Origin: Comamonadaceae bacterium UBA2237
GTDB taxonomy: Bacteria > Pseudomonadota > Gammaproteobacteria > Burkholderiales > Burkholderiaceae_C
Direction of reading: 5' to 3'
Assembly (NCBI GenBank): GCA_002347905.1
Contig: DDYJ01000157.1
Span: 5,506 to 13,784 of the forward strand
DNA: 8,279 bases
Below, piece after piece: positions 6,058 to 8,279 of this stretch. Position 1 is the stretch's first letter. Every line of letters begins with the position of its first letter. Below the pieces are notes generated by a model. That model had not been told where the DNA came from. It saw nothing but the letters and a program-made list of their open reading frames with translations, and made no database searches. Made by a program: the position numbers and the translations under genes.

Positions 6058-8279
6058 TAGCCATTCATCCTTACCAGATCTTGTACGACCTGATCATGTT
6101 TTTGTCCAAAATTTTTCAATCCAGCACGAATCAAAAGTGGTGTGATGCCTAGGGACCAACCCGTTGCTACGGCTGCCAGTAAGGTGTTGATATGCAAGCC
6201 TTGTTTGAGCAAGCGCGCAATCAAATCCATGTCGAGATGGAAGAGGGGGGTCTCTTGATCACCTCGCGCGAGGGTCACAAAGCCCTCTTGGCAATACACC
6301 GCGCGTCCGCCTTGTTGGCGATGCGCTGTCAAGTGTGTGTTGTTAGCGTCTTGTGCATAAAACAGCACTTCGCCGTCGCTCAGTTCTGCCAACCCAACTA
6401 CGGCATCGTCTTGGGCGTTTAAAACCGATGCGCCTTCAGGCAGGACTAAATCTACCTGTGTGCGAATCACTGTTCGCATTTGGTCTGGGGTTTGTATATC
6501 GTGCTGGTCGATCAAGGTTTGTGTTGTTTCTGGCATGTCGGTGACCACGCCAACTTGGCATCGGTCGTAAGCCAAACCCTCTTCCAGAATATGCAAAGGC
6601 GTGGTTTCGAATACAGCCGCATCGAGGGCGCGGTTGATCAAAAGACGTTCACTGTCTTCAAAACCGCGCGCATCATGTTTGCCTAGATGGTGCTGGTTCA
6701 TATACAAACCATCTTTACAAGCCAAACCAGTACGGTGACCTGATAAGTGCAGCAACCACGCAACCAGTTGCGCAAGTTCTGTTGTTTGTTCTGTGCCCAC
6801 GATGCCAACGACGGGGATGCGACCAGAGTCGTTCGGGCCAAATAAATGGTCAACGATAGCTTTGCCAACAGGGCGAGGTTGGCCTACTGCTGGTTTCACA
6901 TGCATGAGTAGACCGGGACCGGCATTGACCTCGATCACAGCGCCGCGTGTTTCATGTAAGGGGCGGCCAATGTCTTCCGTCACGATGTCAATGCCTGCAA
7001 TGTCTAGCCCAATCACGCGCGCAGCCAAGGTGGCCGCGGCAGCAACATCGGGATGCACTTTGTCCGTCACATCCACATTAAGATTGCCATTGCGCTGCAC
7101 CACCACGGCGCGGTCTTTTTCGACAATGCTGTGGGGTTCGAGGCCCTGGCGTTGAATTTCTAACAAAGTCATCTCGCCACGCGATGAGTTTGAGAATTTG
7201 ATGACGTCCAGCGGGAATGTCTCTGACTCGCCGCGGCGTGGGTCTGTGTTGATTTGGGATTCGATCAATTGTTCGACCGTGGACGTACCGTCGCCCACTA
7301 CGAAAGCGGTTTCACCTTGGGTTGCAGCGACAACGCGGTCTCCCACTACCAATACGCGGTGTTCTTCGCCTTTGACATAGCGTTCGATCAAAATCGGTAC
7401 GTTCTCGTTCGAACCAGACCAGCCTGCACCTACAGTGTTGGCCGCCAACCAAGCTGCGCGCACGGCAGCCTCGGTATCCACATTCAAAGAAACGCCGCGT
7501 CCGCGGTTACCGTCAGCGGGCTTGATCGCGACTGGTAAACCTATGTCTTGTGAAGCTTCCCACGCTTGGTCTGCGGTCGTGACGATGCGACCCTCTGGAA
7601 CAGGAATGCCGCATTGGGTGAGTAGGCGTTTGGTGAGATCTTTGTCACTTGAAATGCTTTCCGCAATTGCGCTGGTACGGTCAGTTTCTGCGGTCCAAAT
7701 GCGGCGTTGGCGTGAGCCATAGCCAAGCTGCACCAAATTACCCTCGGTCAACCGAATGAACGGTGTTTTGCGTTCCATTGCTGCGTCAACAATGCACGCA
7801 GTACTGGGTCCTAAGCACAGCACATCGACGATGGCTTTGAGTTCATCGACAGTGGCCTTGACATCAAATGGCACGTTGTTCGCTGCAGACATCACCAATC
7901 GGTGGGCTGCTTTGAAACTCGCGCGTCCTAGTGCTTCGTGTTCTGTGCGAAACACCACTTTGTAGACGCCCCGTTTGCTGATCTCGCGCGCCTTACCAAA
8001 CTCGGCGCGCGCACCTGCTAGCAACTGCAGTTCAATAGAGACGTGTTCAATGATGTGGCCCATCCAGGTGCCACCGACCAAGCGGGTTAGGAATCCGCCA
8101 CGGTGGCCCACACCACAGTGGTGCTCGACCAAGCCGGGCAACCAAGCATTGATGCGGTCATTGAAACCTTCGATGGAATTGGATGGATGGTCTTCCATCT
8201 CGCCTAAATCAATCAAGGCTTCGATGATTGGGCGGTAAGTCCAAATATTGGGGCCGCGCAAATAATTGACGCGCAGGAT
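6057..8279 (-). CDS. cphA': CphA' - cyanophycin synthetase paralogue with degenerate Mur domain (start just outside window)
   Basis: This is a paralogue of the downstream CphA. The frame stays open to the window edge and the first residues read ILRVNYLRGPNIW, the usual CphA N-terminus, so the TTG at 8261 is an internal Leu and only a residue or a few are missing. Numbering below counts the 740 visible residues. The N domain (1-170) is canonical: GGFLTRL (61-67) and HIIEH (75-79). The ATP-grasp domain keeps AIKPADGNRGRGVSLN (251-266) and EVNAGPG (450-456). However, it lacks the STGGTA loop (NLNVDVTD instead), has Leu where CphA has Arg in APGLRMH, and carries an extra Gly/Ser-rich loop (284-293). 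The Mur-like region begins at about 488. Its P-loop reads GTEQTTE (495-501), without the Gly and Lys of GTNGKTT; the NIGMGDH and ARGG motifs are absent; and the protein ends where CphA continues for about 150 more residues. Known relatives are CphA' of Ralstonia eutropha and, more distantly, cyanobacterial CphA2, which uses beta-Asp-Arg dipeptides. Arg ligation looks impossible; whether the ATP-grasp site works is unclear. No frameshift or internal stop is seen and the long frame is preserved, so it is probably functional rather than decaying. Confidence 0.93.
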   Translation of the reverse strand: MLRVNYLRGPNIWTYRPIIEALIDLGEMEDHPSNSIEGFNDRINAWLPGLVEHHCGVGHRGGFLTRLVGGTWMGHIIEHVSIELQLLAGARAEFGKAREISKRGVYKVVFRTEHEALGRASFKAAHRLVMSAANNVPFDVKATVDELKAIVDVLCLGPSTACIVDAAMERKTPFIRLTEGNLVQLGYGSRQRRIWTAETDRTSAIAESISSDKDLTKRLLTQCGIPVPEGRIVTTADQAWEASQDIGLPVAIKPADGNRGRGVSLNVDTEAAVRAAWLAANTVGAGWSGSNENVPILIERYVKGEEHRVLVVGDRVVAATQGETAFVVGDGTSTVEQLIESQINTDPRRGESETFPLDVIKFSNSSRGEMTLLEIQRQGLEPHSIVEKDRAVVVQRNGNLNVDVTDKVHPDVAAAATLAARVIGLDIAGIDIVTEDIGRPLHETRGAVIEVNAGPGLLMHVKPAVGQPRPVGKAIVDHLFGPNDSGRIPVVGIVGTEQTTELAQLVAWLLHLSGHRTGLACKDGLYMNQHHLGKHDARGFEDSERLLINRALDAAVFETTPLHILEEGLAYDRCQVGVVTDMPETTQTLIDQHDIQTPDQMRTVIRTQVDLVLPEGASVLNAQDDAVVGLAELSDGEVLFYAQDANNTHLTAHRQQGGRAVYCQEGFVTLARGDQETPLFHLDMDLIARLLKQGLHINTLLAAVATGWSLGITPLLIRAGLKNFGQKHDQVVQDLVRMNG
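6068..6072 (-). promoter_or_regulatory. Ribosome binding site of cphA inside the end of cphA'
   Basis: On the minus strand AAGGA lies 10 bases before the cphA ATG at 6057, within the last codons of cphA'. Together with the TAATG stop/start overlap it supports 6057 as the start and allows both re-initiation and independent entry of ribosomes. Confidence 0.55.

Noticed and set aside
5282..6145. Long open frame (287 codons) on the plus strand opposite cphA and the end of cphA'
   Set aside because: It is antisense to clearly conserved CphA domains, rich in Ser/Ala/Arg with no recognisable motif, and typical of frames opposite GC-biased coding sequence.
8259..8261. TTG as a start codon for cphA'
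   Set aside because: The six codons upstream (ILRVNY) match the normal CphA N-terminus, so the start is outside the window.
6057..8279. cphA' as a decaying pseudogene
   Set aside because: The frame is open for 740 codons, the N domain is canonical, and the gene is joined tightly to cphA; known CphA' proteins are similarly shortened.

Overview
The window looks like chromosomal DNA from a betaproteobacterium, most likely Burkholderiales and close to Comamonadaceae. The reasons are the malonate gene order (malonyl-CoA decarboxylase, Bug-family binding protein, malonyl-CoA synthetase), the presence of a Bug protein at all (a family greatly expanded in that order), and a tandem cphA'/cphA cyanophycin synthetase pair of the kind known from Ralstonia/Cupriavidus and Bordetella. 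This placement is inferred from gene content; no database was consulted. Coding density is very high, and no stretch over about 40 bases lies outside a gene. I see no RNA genes, mobile elements or CRISPR arrays.

Left part, plus strand, 1-3456: a malonate-use gene set. It holds the C-terminal part of malonyl-CoA decarboxylase (5' end outside the window), a Tat-type exported Bug/TctC solute-binding protein, and a full malonyl-CoA synthetase (MatB). Together they would capture malonate or a similar carboxylate in the periplasm, activate it to malonyl-CoA, and decarboxylate that to acetyl-CoA. The Bug gene carries a clear frameshift near 1833. The family-typical C-terminal tail is intact but in the +1 frame, so the protein as encoded ends in unrelated residues.

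Right part, minus strand, 8279-3487: a cyanophycin (multi-L-arginyl-poly-L-aspartate) synthesis pair, transcribed towards matB. The upstream gene cphA' (start just outside the window) overlaps the ATG of cphA by one base (TAATG). The two convergent gene sets meet in a 30-base gap that holds a modest hairpin.

The most interesting point is a complementary pattern of losses in the two paralogues. CphA keeps the ATP-grasp loop STGGTA and the Mur-ligase P-loop (TGTNGKTT), but its N-domain HxxEH site is broken (HAIEA). CphA' keeps a perfect N-domain HxxEH (HIIEH), but it has lost the STGG loop, the Mur P-loop and the whole C-terminal Mur lobe. This suggests a split system in which CphA' supplies primers by hydrolysis, or acts as a scaffold, while CphA polymerises. 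The losses are visible in the sequence; the functional reading is a hypothesis.
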